This document shows positions 27,427 through 35,570 of a DNA stretch of 64,000 bases, piece after piece; positions within the stretch are counted from its first letter, which is position 1; every line of letters begins with the position of its first letter. A model generated the notes under the pieces. That model did not search any database, had not been told where the DNA came from, and saw nothing but the letters and a program-made list of their open reading frames with translations. Source of the DNA: Bradyrhizobium sp. CB82 (GTDB lineage Bacteria; Pseudomonadota; Alphaproteobacteria; Rhizobiales; Xanthobacteraceae); assembly GCF_029714405.1 (NCBI RefSeq), contig NZ_CP121650.1, positions 620,001-684,000 on the forward strand, written 5' to 3'. Position numbers and translations under genes: made by a program.

Positions 27427-29007
27427 CTATGCTCCCACGATTTTGTCGAAGTCCATCCCGAGATCCCCAATGATCTTGATTGCAGTCGCCCTTCCGCCGC
27501 CTGTAACGCCCCCGGGCGGATGCATGAAGGTGCCGGCGAGATACATACGATCGATTCCAGGGACCGCGTACTGCGCCAAGTCAGGTGTGGGGCGGTGGCC
27601 ACCGATCTGGTGGAAATACGATCCAAGCCCGCTTCCAGCGCCGCCTTGGAAGGTGGGAGAATGTCTGCGGACGTCTAGCGGCGAGTCGAAGTGGAAGGCC
27701 TTGACGTTGTCGGGCGTGAAGTTCGAACAGTACTCGGAGAACTGTCTGCCGACAGAATTTGATATCGCCTCCTTTCGGGCGTCCCACTCCTGAGCACCGC
27801 CGTCGCGCAATTCAAAGGGAGCGTGGCCGGTGATCGACAGTGCCGCTTTGCCGGGCGGCGCGCGCGTCGGATCGAATTGCGACATCACGTTCGCGGTGAG
27901 CAGGGCACGGCGCGGCATCTCGCCATGGCGAATATCGTCGAAGGAACGGATATAGCCGTCAAGATCTTTCGGGGCCATGCCGATGAGCGTCGCGCGGCCT
28001 GCCTCCTCGCCCGCGTAGTACTCGGGCGGCTTATCCATCGCGTAGTGGCTGATGAAGATACCGTGGCCGGCAGTCTTCGTGCGTTTGGCGTTCGCGGTTA
28101 CGGTGGGATCCAGGCCATCGATGAATTCGCCAAGAAACCATGGGTGAATCTGGCCTACGACGGCGGTCTTGGCTGCAATGACGTCTCCTCCTTTGAGGCG
28201 GACGCCAACGGCACGTCCGCCGCTTACGACAGCCTTTTCAACGTCGACATTGTTGCGCAGTTCGCCTCCATGATCCCGCAAGCAGGCGATCAGGGCGTCA
28301 ACGAGCGCGCCGCTGCCGCCGATCGCAACCCCGGGAGAATAGGCGTGGACGAAGCCGGGCATGTTAAAAAGGATGCCGCCGGTCCCTTTCTCCCCCGGCG
28401 AGATCAAGACCTCTGCTGCGAATTTCAGCAGGTGGATCATGACCTTTTCATTCTCGAACATCTCGCGAACCAGGTCTAACGTGCTTCGCTGCATGATCTG
28501 CATCAACTCCTGGCCCTCGCGGCTTTGATCCAAAAGCGCCCAGAAGGCGCCTTGTGGTGCCGGGGGCACGAACAGGCCTTGCACGATCAGGGGCAGAAGC
28601 TTTGCGCTCTTTTCCGCGAATTGACGGTAGGCGTCAGCGTCGCGCCGCGAGAGTTTGGCGATGGATTCGCAGGTGCGATCGAGGTCGCCATAAGTGACGA
28701 TCGAGCTCTGATCGTCGAAGATGGTTGAGAAAACGCGTTCGGGATTGGCGTAGCGCAGCCCGTATTTCGATTTCAATCCCAATTCGTCATTGGCGAGTAG
28801 CGGATTGGCCTGGATGAGAATGTGAATGGCGGAATGCCAGTCGTGCCTAAACCCGGGCGCGACGCTTTCAGCCGTATAGACGCCGCCGCCGTACCAGCTA
28901 TTTCGCTCGAGGACGAGGACCTTTTGCCCCGCCTTGGCAAGGTAGCAGGCCACGATTAGCCCGTTGTGTCCGGACCCGACGACGACGACGTCATAACTCT
29001 CTTGCAT
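27427..29007 (-). CDS. Phytoene dehydrogenase-like FAD oxidoreductase
   Basis: The product has 526 residues from ATG 29007. The N-terminal dinucleotide motif VVVVGSGHNGLIVACYLAKAG, then LERNSWYGGGVYTAE, and the C-terminal LAGTFMHPPGGVTGGGRATA are CrtI/PYROXD2-family signatures. It should oxidise C-C bonds with bound FAD. A frame open to 29139 crosses the GntR operator and is rejected. It is divergent from the GntR regulator, which probably controls it, and is coupled to the small gene downstream. The substrate is unknown. Confidence 0.85.
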   Translation of the reverse strand: MQESYDVVVVGSGHNGLIVACYLAKAGQKVLVLERNSWYGGGVYTAESVAPGFRHDWHSAIHILIQANPLLANDELGLKSKYGLRYANPERVFSTIFDDQSSIVTYGDLDRTCESIAKLSRRDADAYRQFAEKSAKLLPLIVQGLFVPPAPQGAFWALLDQSREGQELMQIMQRSTLDLVREMFENEKVMIHLLKFAAEVLISPGEKGTGGILFNMPGFVHAYSPGVAIGGSGALVDALIACLRDHGGELRNNVDVEKAVVSGGRAVGVRLKGGDVIAAKTAVVGQIHPWFLGEFIDGLDPTVTANAKRTKTAGHGIFISHYAMDKPPEYYAGEEAGRATLIGMAPKDLDGYIRSFDDIRHGEMPRRALLTANVMSQFDPTRAPPGKAALSITGHAPFELRDGGAQEWDARKEAISNSVGRQFSEYCSNFTPDNVKAFHFDSPLDVRRHSPTFQGGAGSGLGSYFHQIGGHRPTPDLAQYAVPGIDRMYLAGTFMHPPGGVTGGGRATAIKIIGDLGMDFDKIVGA

Positions 29008-29057
29008 AAAACAATCCCGCGATAGCATTACAGCATTGCATTTCGTCAAAACCATAA

Positions 29058-29077
29058 TACACCTATGTATAGGTGTA
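29058..29077. promoter_or_regulatory. 20-bp palindrome, probable GntR operator
   Basis: TACACCTATGTATAGGTGTA has 9-bp perfect arms and a central GT. It is centred 60 nt from the oxidoreductase start (29007) and 36 nt from the GntR start (29104). HutC-type GntR proteins bind such short AT-centred palindromes, so both divergent genes are probably controlled here. Confidence 0.6.
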
Positions 29078-29103
29078 AAGTCGCTAAGCGAGGCATTTGT
29101 CCA

Positions 29104-29874
29104 ATGAGGGCGCGATTCCAAGAAGGAAGGTTCAGCCATCGGATCCCGTTGAGTTTCCAGATCGCTCAGATACTTCGCGAGCGCGTCGCCCGCGGAGAGT
29201 GTCTACCCGGTCAACGCATTCCCACCGAGATCCAACTCGCCAAGGAGTTCGGCGTGAGCGTAGTGACGGTGCAGCGTGCGCTGCGGGACTTGCAGGCCGA
29301 GGGGTTGGTCGCGCGCCATCGCGGCCGCGGTTCGTTTATCAGTTCGGATGGACCCGCGCTTCTTAAGACGGCGACTTCCCACGATGCGCTTGGTCAAATG
29401 TTTTCCGAAGAGTTTGGGAGTGATACGGAAATCATCGCGCGCGAAACCGTTCGCTGCCCTCCGTATCTCGCCGAATCGTTCGCTGGCGCGAAGAACCTGA
29501 TGCGGCTCAAGCGCCTAGTTCATCGCGACGGAAGACCTTGGAGTTACGCCGTCGCGCATCTGCTGCCAGAGCACGGCAAGAAGCTATCCCCCTCATTGCT
29601 GCGAAGATACCCCACCTTTCGCCTCATGCGAGATGTAGTTGGCGTTCCGCTAAACGATGTCGACATGCGTATCGAGGCCCGCCTTCCTGACGCAGAGGTT
29701 GCCGAGGCGTTGAAAGTCGGCCCCCTCTCCCCGATCCTGACCTACAAGGGCAGGCTTCACGATGGTCAAAAGCGGACTTTGATTGCGATCGAACTTTCCT
29801 TTCCGGGCGATCGCTTTGCGCTACGCTTCAATATGGATCTTCAGGCGGGCGGGACGAAAGCAGATTTACCTTGA
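29104..29874 (+). CDS. GntR-family (HutC-type) transcriptional regulator
   Basis: The product has 256 residues from ATG 29104. The winged HTH is at about 12-80 (GQRIPTEIQLAKEFGVSVVTVQRALRDLQAEGLV) and is followed by a UTRA effector domain. An upstream ATG at 29065 lies inside the palindrome 29058-29077 and is rejected as the start. It is divergent from the CrtI-like oxidoreductase. The ligand is unknown. Confidence 0.85.
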   Translation: MRARFQEGRFSHRIPLSFQIAQILRERVARGECLPGQRIPTEIQLAKEFGVSVVTVQRALRDLQAEGLVARHRGRGSFISSDGPALLKTATSHDALGQMFSEEFGSDTEIIARETVRCPPYLAESFAGAKNLMRLKRLVHRDGRPWSYAVAHLLPEHGKKLSPSLLRRYPTFRLMRDVVGVPLNDVDMRIEARLPDAEVAEALKVGPLSPILTYKGRLHDGQKRTLIAIELSFPGDRFALRFNMDLQAGGTKADLP

Positions 29875-30084
29875 GTGAAAAGATCCATGCCGGCGGGCAT
29901 GGTTCAGCCAGTTTCCGTGCCCCTGATGACGGTCGCGCAACGTGACCTTGGACGGCATGCGGCTTGGGCAACGTGGACGTCTGGCAAATTTGACAATTCT
30001 CCGATGTGCGGAGACGGAAACTATTCCGCTCCCGGCCAGGCTCCCGTCAGAGGACCGGTGAGCCAAGAGAGCTTGAGTGTCGTC

Positions 30085-30513
30085 CTATGTTCGCTCCCGT
30101 CCCTCGACGTCGGCTTCACTTGAGCATTGCCCTGAACTCGGGCGGCACGTTCCCACCGCGGAGCTCGCCTGTATCGGCAATGTCCGCCAAGCGCGCTGCT
30201 CGAATCCGCTGGCTACCTCAACGTTCCCTACCGAAAGCCTGTAGTCGACTTGAAACCTCCGTTGGCCCCACGCGGTCGTCTCGGCGTAGATCACCAGTTC
30301 GTCGTCGTAGCGGACAGGCTTCACGAAGCGAGCGCCGACATCGACGAGCGGCGTGACACCGTTGAAGCGGCGTCGAAGCTCGCGCTGGCCCAGTCCAAGC
30401 TTACGCAGCCAGCGCTGATAGGCGCAGTCGAACCAATAGAAATAGTTGGGATAAAAGACGATACCGGCTTCGTCGCAGTCTCCCCATTCTACCGTAAAAG
30501 CTGTCTCAAACAT
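30085..30513 (-). CDS. 4-hydroxybenzoyl-CoA thioesterase-family protein with 3' frameshift
   Basis: This hotdog thioesterase has the 4HBT motif WGDCDEAGIVFYPNYFYWFD near the N-terminus. It starts at ATG 30513 and is divergent from the salicylyl-CoA operon, where a gentisyl-CoA thioesterase is needed. At about 30187 one G seems to be missing: the corrected frame reads AWADIADTGELRGG and NVPPEFRAMLK with a stop at 30116-30118, the normal family ending. As sequenced, about 23 residues are replaced by about 33 unrelated ones ending at 30085. The core fold and active site precede the shift, so activity may survive. Confidence 0.78.
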   Translation of the reverse strand: MFETAFTVEWGDCDEAGIVFYPNYFYWFDCAYQRWLRKLGLGQRELRRRFNGVTPLVDVGARFVKPVRYDDELVIYAETTAWGQRRFQVDYRLSVGNVEVASGFEQRAWRTLPIQASSAVGTCRPSSGQCSSEADVEGRERT

Positions 30514-30552
30514 CCGTGTCCTCACACCGAGCCATCCGCCTTGCCGCAGACA

Positions 30553-30564
30553 TTGCGCAATATA
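30553..30564. promoter_or_regulatory. 12-mer TTGCGCAATATA upstream of the salicylyl-CoA hydroxylase
   Basis: The sequence is identical to 18351-18362. A similar GTATTGCATAATAC follows at about 30590-30602. The region 30553-30625 is AT-rich compared with its surroundings and separates two divergent genes, as expected for promoters and operators. Function is inferred only from recurrence and position. Confidence 0.4.
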
Positions 30565-30662
30565 AAATCTATTTTTCTATAAGCAATTTGTATTGCATAA
30601 TACAAAATGCTTTTCATATTAGGCAATAATACGCCGGCCAGATAGCATAGTGAGGAAGGGTC

Positions 30663-31835
30663 ATGCGGCTCAGTCGCATCGCGGTAGTCGGAGGAGGTCC
30701 TGCAGGGCTGTACTTCGGTTACCTTTGGAAACGGAGGCACCCAGACGCCCAGGTTGACGTCTTCGAGCAAAATCAAGAGGGGGCGACTTGGGGATTTGGA
30801 GTCGTCTTTTCGGACAAGGCGCTCGACTTCCTTCGAGCGGACGATCCGGAAGCGGCGGAAGCCATCTCGGCTCGCATGGAGACGTGGCGCGACATCACAC
30901 TGGTTCATCGTGGTACGCGCACCGTTCTTGATGGTGTCGGATTCTCCGCTGTCGGTCGGCTCGAATTCATCACGCGACTGACAGCGCGCGCTCGCTCCGT
31001 CGGCGTGACTCTGCGGTTTGGCACGGTCGTGCGCTCTGCAGATGAGCTTGCGGGATACGATTTGATCGTGGCCGCGGATGGCTTAAACTCGCTGATCCGG
31101 CGGACCCATGAGGGCGATTTCAAGACGTCCCTCTCCTATGACGACAACAAGTTTGCATGGTACGGTACCACCAAACGCTTCGAGACGCTGACCCAGACGT
31201 TCGTCGAAACCGAGCTAGGCACGTTCAACGCTCATCACTACCGGTACTCAGGCGAGATGAGCACGTTCATCGTCGAGTGCGATCGCAAGACCTGGCTGCG
31301 AGTTGGCTTCGCGGACAAGACCGAGGAAGAGAGCAGAGCCATTTGCCAGAACGTGTTCGCCGAGACGCTCGAAGGGCACCAGCTGGTGAGCAACAAGTCG
31401 GTCTGGCGGAGCTTCCCTTGGTTGTGGAACGATCATTGGTCATTTCGAAACATGGTTCTCGTCGGCGACGCACTCCACACGGCGCACTTCTCGATCGGAT
31501 CAGGCACGCGGCTGGCGCTTGAGGACGTCGTTGCTCTCGTGAGCGCGTTGGATCGTGAACAGCATGATCTGCGTGGAGCGCTCGAAGCTTATGAAGCGAC
31601 ACGGCGTCCCATAGTGGAGACGCTGGTCAAGGCGGCAAAGACAAGCGCGGCGTGGTACGAGCGTTTCCCTGAACACATGAAGCTGACCCCGCTCGAACTC
31701 GGCTACAGCTACATCACTCGCTCGGGCCGCATCGACGACGCTCAACTCCGCGCAATGTGTCCGTGCTTCATGAAGCATTATGACGCGCTTTCACCAGGCC
31801 CAGATAAATCGCGACAGCCAGGAGCGCTTTCATGA
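30663..31835 (+). CDS. Salicylyl-CoA 5-hydroxylase-like FAD monooxygenase, single-domain
   Basis: This flavoprotein has 390 residues. It has GGGPAG at 10-15, the family stretch TWGFGVVFSDKALDFL and VGDALHTAHFSIGSGTRLALED. It matches the N-terminal hydroxylase half of two-domain aroyl-CoA monooxygenases (SdgC, anthraniloyl-CoA monooxygenase) and lacks the C-terminal OYE-like half. I infer conversion of salicylyl-CoA to gentisyl-CoA. The start follows GAGGAAGGG, and the stop overlaps the CoA ligase start as ATGA. A paralogue lies at 61717-62904. Confidence 0.85.
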   Translation: MRLSRIAVVGGGPAGLYFGYLWKRRHPDAQVDVFEQNQEGATWGFGVVFSDKALDFLRADDPEAAEAISARMETWRDITLVHRGTRTVLDGVGFSAVGRLEFITRLTARARSVGVTLRFGTVVRSADELAGYDLIVAADGLNSLIRRTHEGDFKTSLSYDDNKFAWYGTTKRFETLTQTFVETELGTFNAHHYRYSGEMSTFIVECDRKTWLRVGFADKTEEESRAICQNVFAETLEGHQLVSNKSVWRSFPWLWNDHWSFRNMVLVGDALHTAHFSIGSGTRLALEDVVALVSALDREQHDLRGALEAYEATRRPIVETLVKAAKTSAAWYERFPEHMKLTPLELGYSYITRSGRIDDAQLRAMCPCFMKHYDALSPGPDKSRQPGALS

Positions 31836-33466
31836 CGAATCAGATCGGTCGCGCGATTATCGATCGTGTTCCCAACGATGCTCCTGGCGCTCGGGAGATA
31901 GAATTCGTTGTCTCCGAGCGGTACAACGCGAGCGAGATCCTGTTCGACAACCTTCAGGCGGGTCGCGCCGACAAGATCGCGATCTATGCCGCGACAGGTA
32001 ACGTCAGCTACGGACAGCTATGCGCGAAAGCCGCAAGGATCGGAAATGCCCTCAAGTCGCTCGGGCTCGCCCCCGGTGACCGCGTCCTTTTTCTTCTGGA
32101 CGACACTCCAGCCTATCCAGCCGTACTCTTCGGTGCAATTCGTGCTGGTTTCGTGCCGGTACTAATCAACATCCTGTCGCCAAGGGAACTCATCCAGTTC
32201 TACCTACAGGATTCTGCCGCACCATTGGCGATCGTCGACGCCGAGTACGCGCCTCTGTTCGACGAAGAGACGATCGCGGGAACGTCGTTACGTGCGCTGA
32301 TCGTCACAAATGGTGATGCATCATCCAAGCCAGCCTCTCTCCGGGTTCTGAATGGGGACCATTGGTTCGCTGAGTTCTCTCCCGCGCTGGACACGGCGCC
32401 TACAAGTCGCGATGACATGGCGTTTTGGATGTACAGTTCGGGCAGCACTGGCCGGCCGAAGGGCATTGTGCACCTGCAGCACGATATGGCCTATACTGCC
32501 GAAAGCTTCGGTCGACATATCTTGGCGATCCGGGAGAACGACGTTTGCTTCTCCGTGCCGAAGATCTTCTTCGCCTACGGTTTTGGTAATTCCATCACTT
32601 TCCCATTCTCGGTCGGCGCGAGCACGGTCCTTCTCGCTGGCCGGCCCGAGCCAAACGCGGTTCTCGAGACGATCGAGAGATTCAGGCCCTCACTCTTTTT
32701 TGGACTGCCGACCCTCTATACCTCACTACTCCATCATCCACGCATCGATTCCGCCGACTTCTCGAGTGTGCGTCTTTGTCTGTCCGCTGCCGAGGTCCTG
32801 TCCCAGGATATCTCTAACGATTGGAGGCGGCGTTTCGGGCACGAGATTCTGGAAGGGCTCGGATCGACCGAGGTTCTCCATATCTATCTTTCGAACACGC
32901 CGAGCCACAAAAAGCCCGGAGCCGCCGGCAAGCGCGTTCCCGGATATGAGGTCCGGCTGACGACTCCCGAGGGTAAGCCAGTCACGCGAGGCGAAGAAGG
33001 TGTCATGTGGGTCCGTGGTCACTCCAACGCGCCCTGCTATTGGAACAGGCCGGACAAAACCGAGCAGACCATGCGCGACGCCGGGTGGATTTGGACCGGC
33101 GACAGGCTTGTCGAGGACAGCAATGGCTTCTTTACATTCGTCGGCCGCGTCGACGATCTCATCAAGGTGAGCGGTCAATGGATCTACCCGCTCGAAATCG
33201 AACTGTGCCTGTCCGAACATCCGGCGGTTCGGGAATGCGCCGTCCTCGGGATTGAACTCCAAGATCGCCGCATGACGACCAAGGCATTCGTGATGCTTCG
33301 CGACGGCTATTCAGCAAGTGAGGCACTTAGCCGGGAATTGCAGGACTACATCAAGTCCAAACTGCTCCCCTACAAATACCCACGGTTGATCGAGTACTGC
33401 ATCGACTTGCCGAAGACCGGAACAGGCAAAATCGATCGACAGAAGCTTCGCGGAGCATCTTCTTAG
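31832..33466 (+). CDS. Aryl-CoA ligase (benzoate/salicylate-CoA ligase type)
   Basis: This 544-residue adenylate-forming enzyme of the benzoate-CoA ligase group has ATP motif YSSGSTGRPKG (201-211), EGLGSTEVLHIYLSN, the hinge VGRVDDLIKVSGQWIYPLEIE and the terminal GTGKIDRQKL with the catalytic lysine. The FFAYGFGNSITFPFSVGAS segment is typical of aryl-CoA ligases. It overlaps the hydroxylase by 4 nt. In this operon the likely substrate is salicylate; benzoate or anthranilate cannot be excluded. Confidence 0.87.
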   Translation: MTNQIGRAIIDRVPNDAPGAREIEFVVSERYNASEILFDNLQAGRADKIAIYAATGNVSYGQLCAKAARIGNALKSLGLAPGDRVLFLLDDTPAYPAVLFGAIRAGFVPVLINILSPRELIQFYLQDSAAPLAIVDAEYAPLFDEETIAGTSLRALIVTNGDASSKPASLRVLNGDHWFAEFSPALDTAPTSRDDMAFWMYSSGSTGRPKGIVHLQHDMAYTAESFGRHILAIRENDVCFSVPKIFFAYGFGNSITFPFSVGASTVLLAGRPEPNAVLETIERFRPSLFFGLPTLYTSLLHHPRIDSADFSSVRLCLSAAEVLSQDISNDWRRRFGHEILEGLGSTEVLHIYLSNTPSHKKPGAAGKRVPGYEVRLTTPEGKPVTRGEEGVMWVRGHSNAPCYWNRPDKTEQTMRDAGWIWTGDRLVEDSNGFFTFVGRVDDLIKVSGQWIYPLEIELCLSEHPAVRECAVLGIELQDRRMTTKAFVMLRDGYSASEALSRELQDYIKSKLLPYKYPRLIEYCIDLPKTGTGKIDRQKLRGASS

Positions 33467-33480
33467 TCCTAAATCACTCC

Positions 33481-33511
33481 CATTTTGTCGTTTTCATCTG
33501 CGACGAAAATG
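33481..33511. repeat. Imperfect inverted repeat after the CoA ligase
   Basis: CATTTTGTCG and CGACGAAAATG form an imperfect stem around a TTTTCATCTG loop. It lies in the 233-nt gap between ligase and gentisate dioxygenase. It may stabilise or partly terminate the transcript, or mark a separate promoter region for the dioxygenase. Confidence 0.35.
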
Positions 33512-33699
33512 CCCTGTCTAATCCATCACCAGTCTTGATGGAATTCGCGATAACACCGTTCAATGCGAAGATATCAGTGGCGCTGCAACGACGATGTTAT
33601 TCCGTTCCCGCGTTTACAAGCTAATCGCCATGATCGAGCCGACTCTCGCAACGCTCCGCCGCCAGCGGTCCTTGTCCTGAATCAAAACGGAGACAGATA

Positions 33700-34776
33700 T
33701 TGCCCCACGATTCCATCATCGCTCCGGCGGCCGATACACCGCAGCGCCGAGCCTTCTACGATAAGATCGACAAGAAGAATCTTGCGGCGCTATGGTTATC
33801 GCTCGCCGACCTTGTAACTCCCGAACCGAGGAGTGCTTGTCGACCCGCGTCTTGGCGCTTCGACGATATCAGAAAATGTATGCTCGAGGCGGGAGATCTT
33901 ATCACCGCCAGGGAAGCGGAACGGAGAGTTCTTGTTCTCGAGAATCCCGGCCTCCGCGGGCAGTCCAAGATCACCACGGATCTCTACGCGGGCGTACAAC
34001 TGGTCATGCCGGGTGAGGTGGCGCCGGCTCACCGCCACACTCAGTCGGCGCTGCGGTTCATCCTTGAGGGCGAGGGCGCCTACACCGCGGTGAACGGCGA
34101 GCGCACCATTATGCACGAGGGCGACTTCATCATTACGCCTCCTTGGGCCTGGCACGATCATGGAAATCCGAGCGCAAACCCGATCTTCTGGCTAGATGGT
34201 CTCGACATCCCAGTCTTGCAGATGCTGGACGCATCGTTTGCCGAACATCTCGACGTTGACGAACAACCTATCATCCGACCGGTCGGCGACAGCGACGCTC
34301 GCTATGGTCACAACTTGCTTCCCGTGGACCACCAAGGCGGCGGTGGCACGTCGCCTGTGTTCAACTATCCGTATGGACGGACCCGCGAGGTGCTTGAGCA
34401 GTTGCGGCGCTCGAGCGCCTGGGACGCGTGCCACGGCCTCAAGATGCGATATACCAATCCGATCACCGGCAATCATGCCATGGCGACCATGGCTACATTC
34501 ATCCAGCTCCTGCCAAAGGGTTTTGGAACAGCGGCGTATCGCTCGACGGATGCGACCGTCTTCGTGCCGATCGAGGGCAAAGGTCGCAGCGTGATTTCGT
34601 CTCGATCCGGTGAGGACATCGTGGTCGACTGGAGCAAGCGGGACATCTTCGTGGTGCCATCCTGGCATCGTGTCCGCCACGAGGCGATTGAGGGGGACGC
34701 CGTGATCTTCTCCTACTCCGACCGGCCGATTCAGGAAGCCCTGCATCTCTTTCGTGAGGACCGAGGCAATGTCTGA
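33700..34776 (+). CDS. gtdA: Gentisate 1,2-dioxygenase (island copy)
   Basis: This bicupin of 358 residues starts with TTG 33700. Cupin 1 carries the Fe(II) ligand region AHRHTQSALRF (His111, His113) and WAWHDHGN (His152, His154). It cleaves gentisate between C1 and C2 to maleylpyruvate. Its stop overlaps the fumarylpyruvate hydrolase start by 8 nt. A close paralogue is at 59367-60407 in the chromosomal part. Confidence 0.9.
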   Translation: MPHDSIIAPAADTPQRRAFYDKIDKKNLAALWLSLADLVTPEPRSACRPASWRFDDIRKCMLEAGDLITAREAERRVLVLENPGLRGQSKITTDLYAGVQLVMPGEVAPAHRHTQSALRFILEGEGAYTAVNGERTIMHEGDFIITPPWAWHDHGNPSANPIFWLDGLDIPVLQMLDASFAEHLDVDEQPIIRPVGDSDARYGHNLLPVDHQGGGGTSPVFNYPYGRTREVLEQLRRSSAWDACHGLKMRYTNPITGNHAMATMATFIQLLPKGFGTAAYRSTDATVFVPIEGKGRSVISSRSGEDIVVDWSKRDIFVVPSWHRVRHEAIEGDAVIFSYSDRPIQEALHLFREDRGNV

Positions 34777-35476
34777 TATCCTTCCCCACACCGATTTCGT
34801 CCTGCCGCCTCCAAAACTCGCTTCGGTGGCAGTCCACAATTCAAAAAGGCGTTTTCCGGTGCGTCGCATCATCTGCGTTGGCCGCAATTATGCTGCGCAT
34901 GCCCGCGAGATGGGCCGGGATCCTGATCGCGAACCGCCATTCTTTTTCATGAAACCGGCAGATACGGTCGTGGATGATGGGGCGACTGTTCCTTATCCAC
35001 CGGAGACGAAGAACTTTCACTACGAGATTGAGTTGATCGTCGCAATCGGAAAAGCCGGAACCAATATCCCGGTTGACAGCGCACTCGATCATGTTTGGGG
35101 GTACGGCGTCGGGATTGATTTGACCCGGCGCGATCTGCAGCTTCAGGCGCGCGAGCAAGGCCGGCCCTGGGACTGGGGAAAGGGCTTCGACCACTCGGCC
35201 CCGATTGCGCCGCTGCGGCCAGTGTCGGAAGTGGGACATCCGAAGGACGGGCGTATCTGGCTTGCGATCGACGGCTCCATCAAACAAGACTCCGACATCT
35301 CCAAGCTCATCTGGCCGGTGCCGGACATCATCTCGATCTGCTCACGCTCCATGGCGCTGAAGCCCGGCGACATCATCATGACGGGTACTCCGGAAGGGGT
35401 AGGTCCCGTGCAGCGTGGGGAAGTCATGACAGCAGGGATCGAAGGGCTGGCCAATATAAGGATTTCCGTGGAGTAG
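34769..35476 (+). CDS. Fumarylpyruvate hydrolase (FAH family)
   Basis: This protein has 235 residues from ATG 34769. It has the FAH-fold features CVGRNYAAHAREMG, FHYEIELIVAIG (metal glutamates), VGIDLTRRDLQ and IIMTGTPEGVGPV. It cleaves fumarylpyruvate to fumarate and pyruvate, ending the gentisate pathway. The maleylpyruvate isomerase needed before it is absent from this operon; one is encoded at 60555. Confidence 0.88.
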   Translation: MSDILPHTDFVLPPPKLASVAVHNSKRRFPVRRIICVGRNYAAHAREMGRDPDREPPFFFMKPADTVVDDGATVPYPPETKNFHYEIELIVAIGKAGTNIPVDSALDHVWGYGVGIDLTRRDLQLQAREQGRPWDWGKGFDHSAPIAPLRPVSEVGHPKDGRIWLAIDGSIKQDSDISKLIWPVPDIISICSRSMALKPGDIIMTGTPEGVGPVQRGEVMTAGIEGLANIRISVE

Positions 35477-35509
35477 CCGAGGAAAGGTTGCTTACGCGCT
35501 GCCTTGGAC

Positions 35510-35538
35510 GCCGAACGCGCCAGCGTCTCGCGTTTGGC
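35510..35538. terminator. Hairpin between convergent operons
   Basis: GCCGAACGCG at 35510-35519 pairs with CGCGTTTGGC at 35529-35538 with one G-T mismatch around a 9-nt loop. It sits in the 94-nt gap between the ends of the gentisate operon and the carboxylase gene, so a bidirectional terminator is likely. Confidence 0.5.
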
Positions 35539-35570
35539 CTAGATTACAGAAGACTGCGCCGTTGATTCCG

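Noticed and set aside
29065..29103. N-terminal extension of the GntR regulator from the ATG at 29065
   Set aside because: This ATG is inside the 29058-29077 palindrome; ATG 29104 fits the domain start and leaves the operator untranslated.
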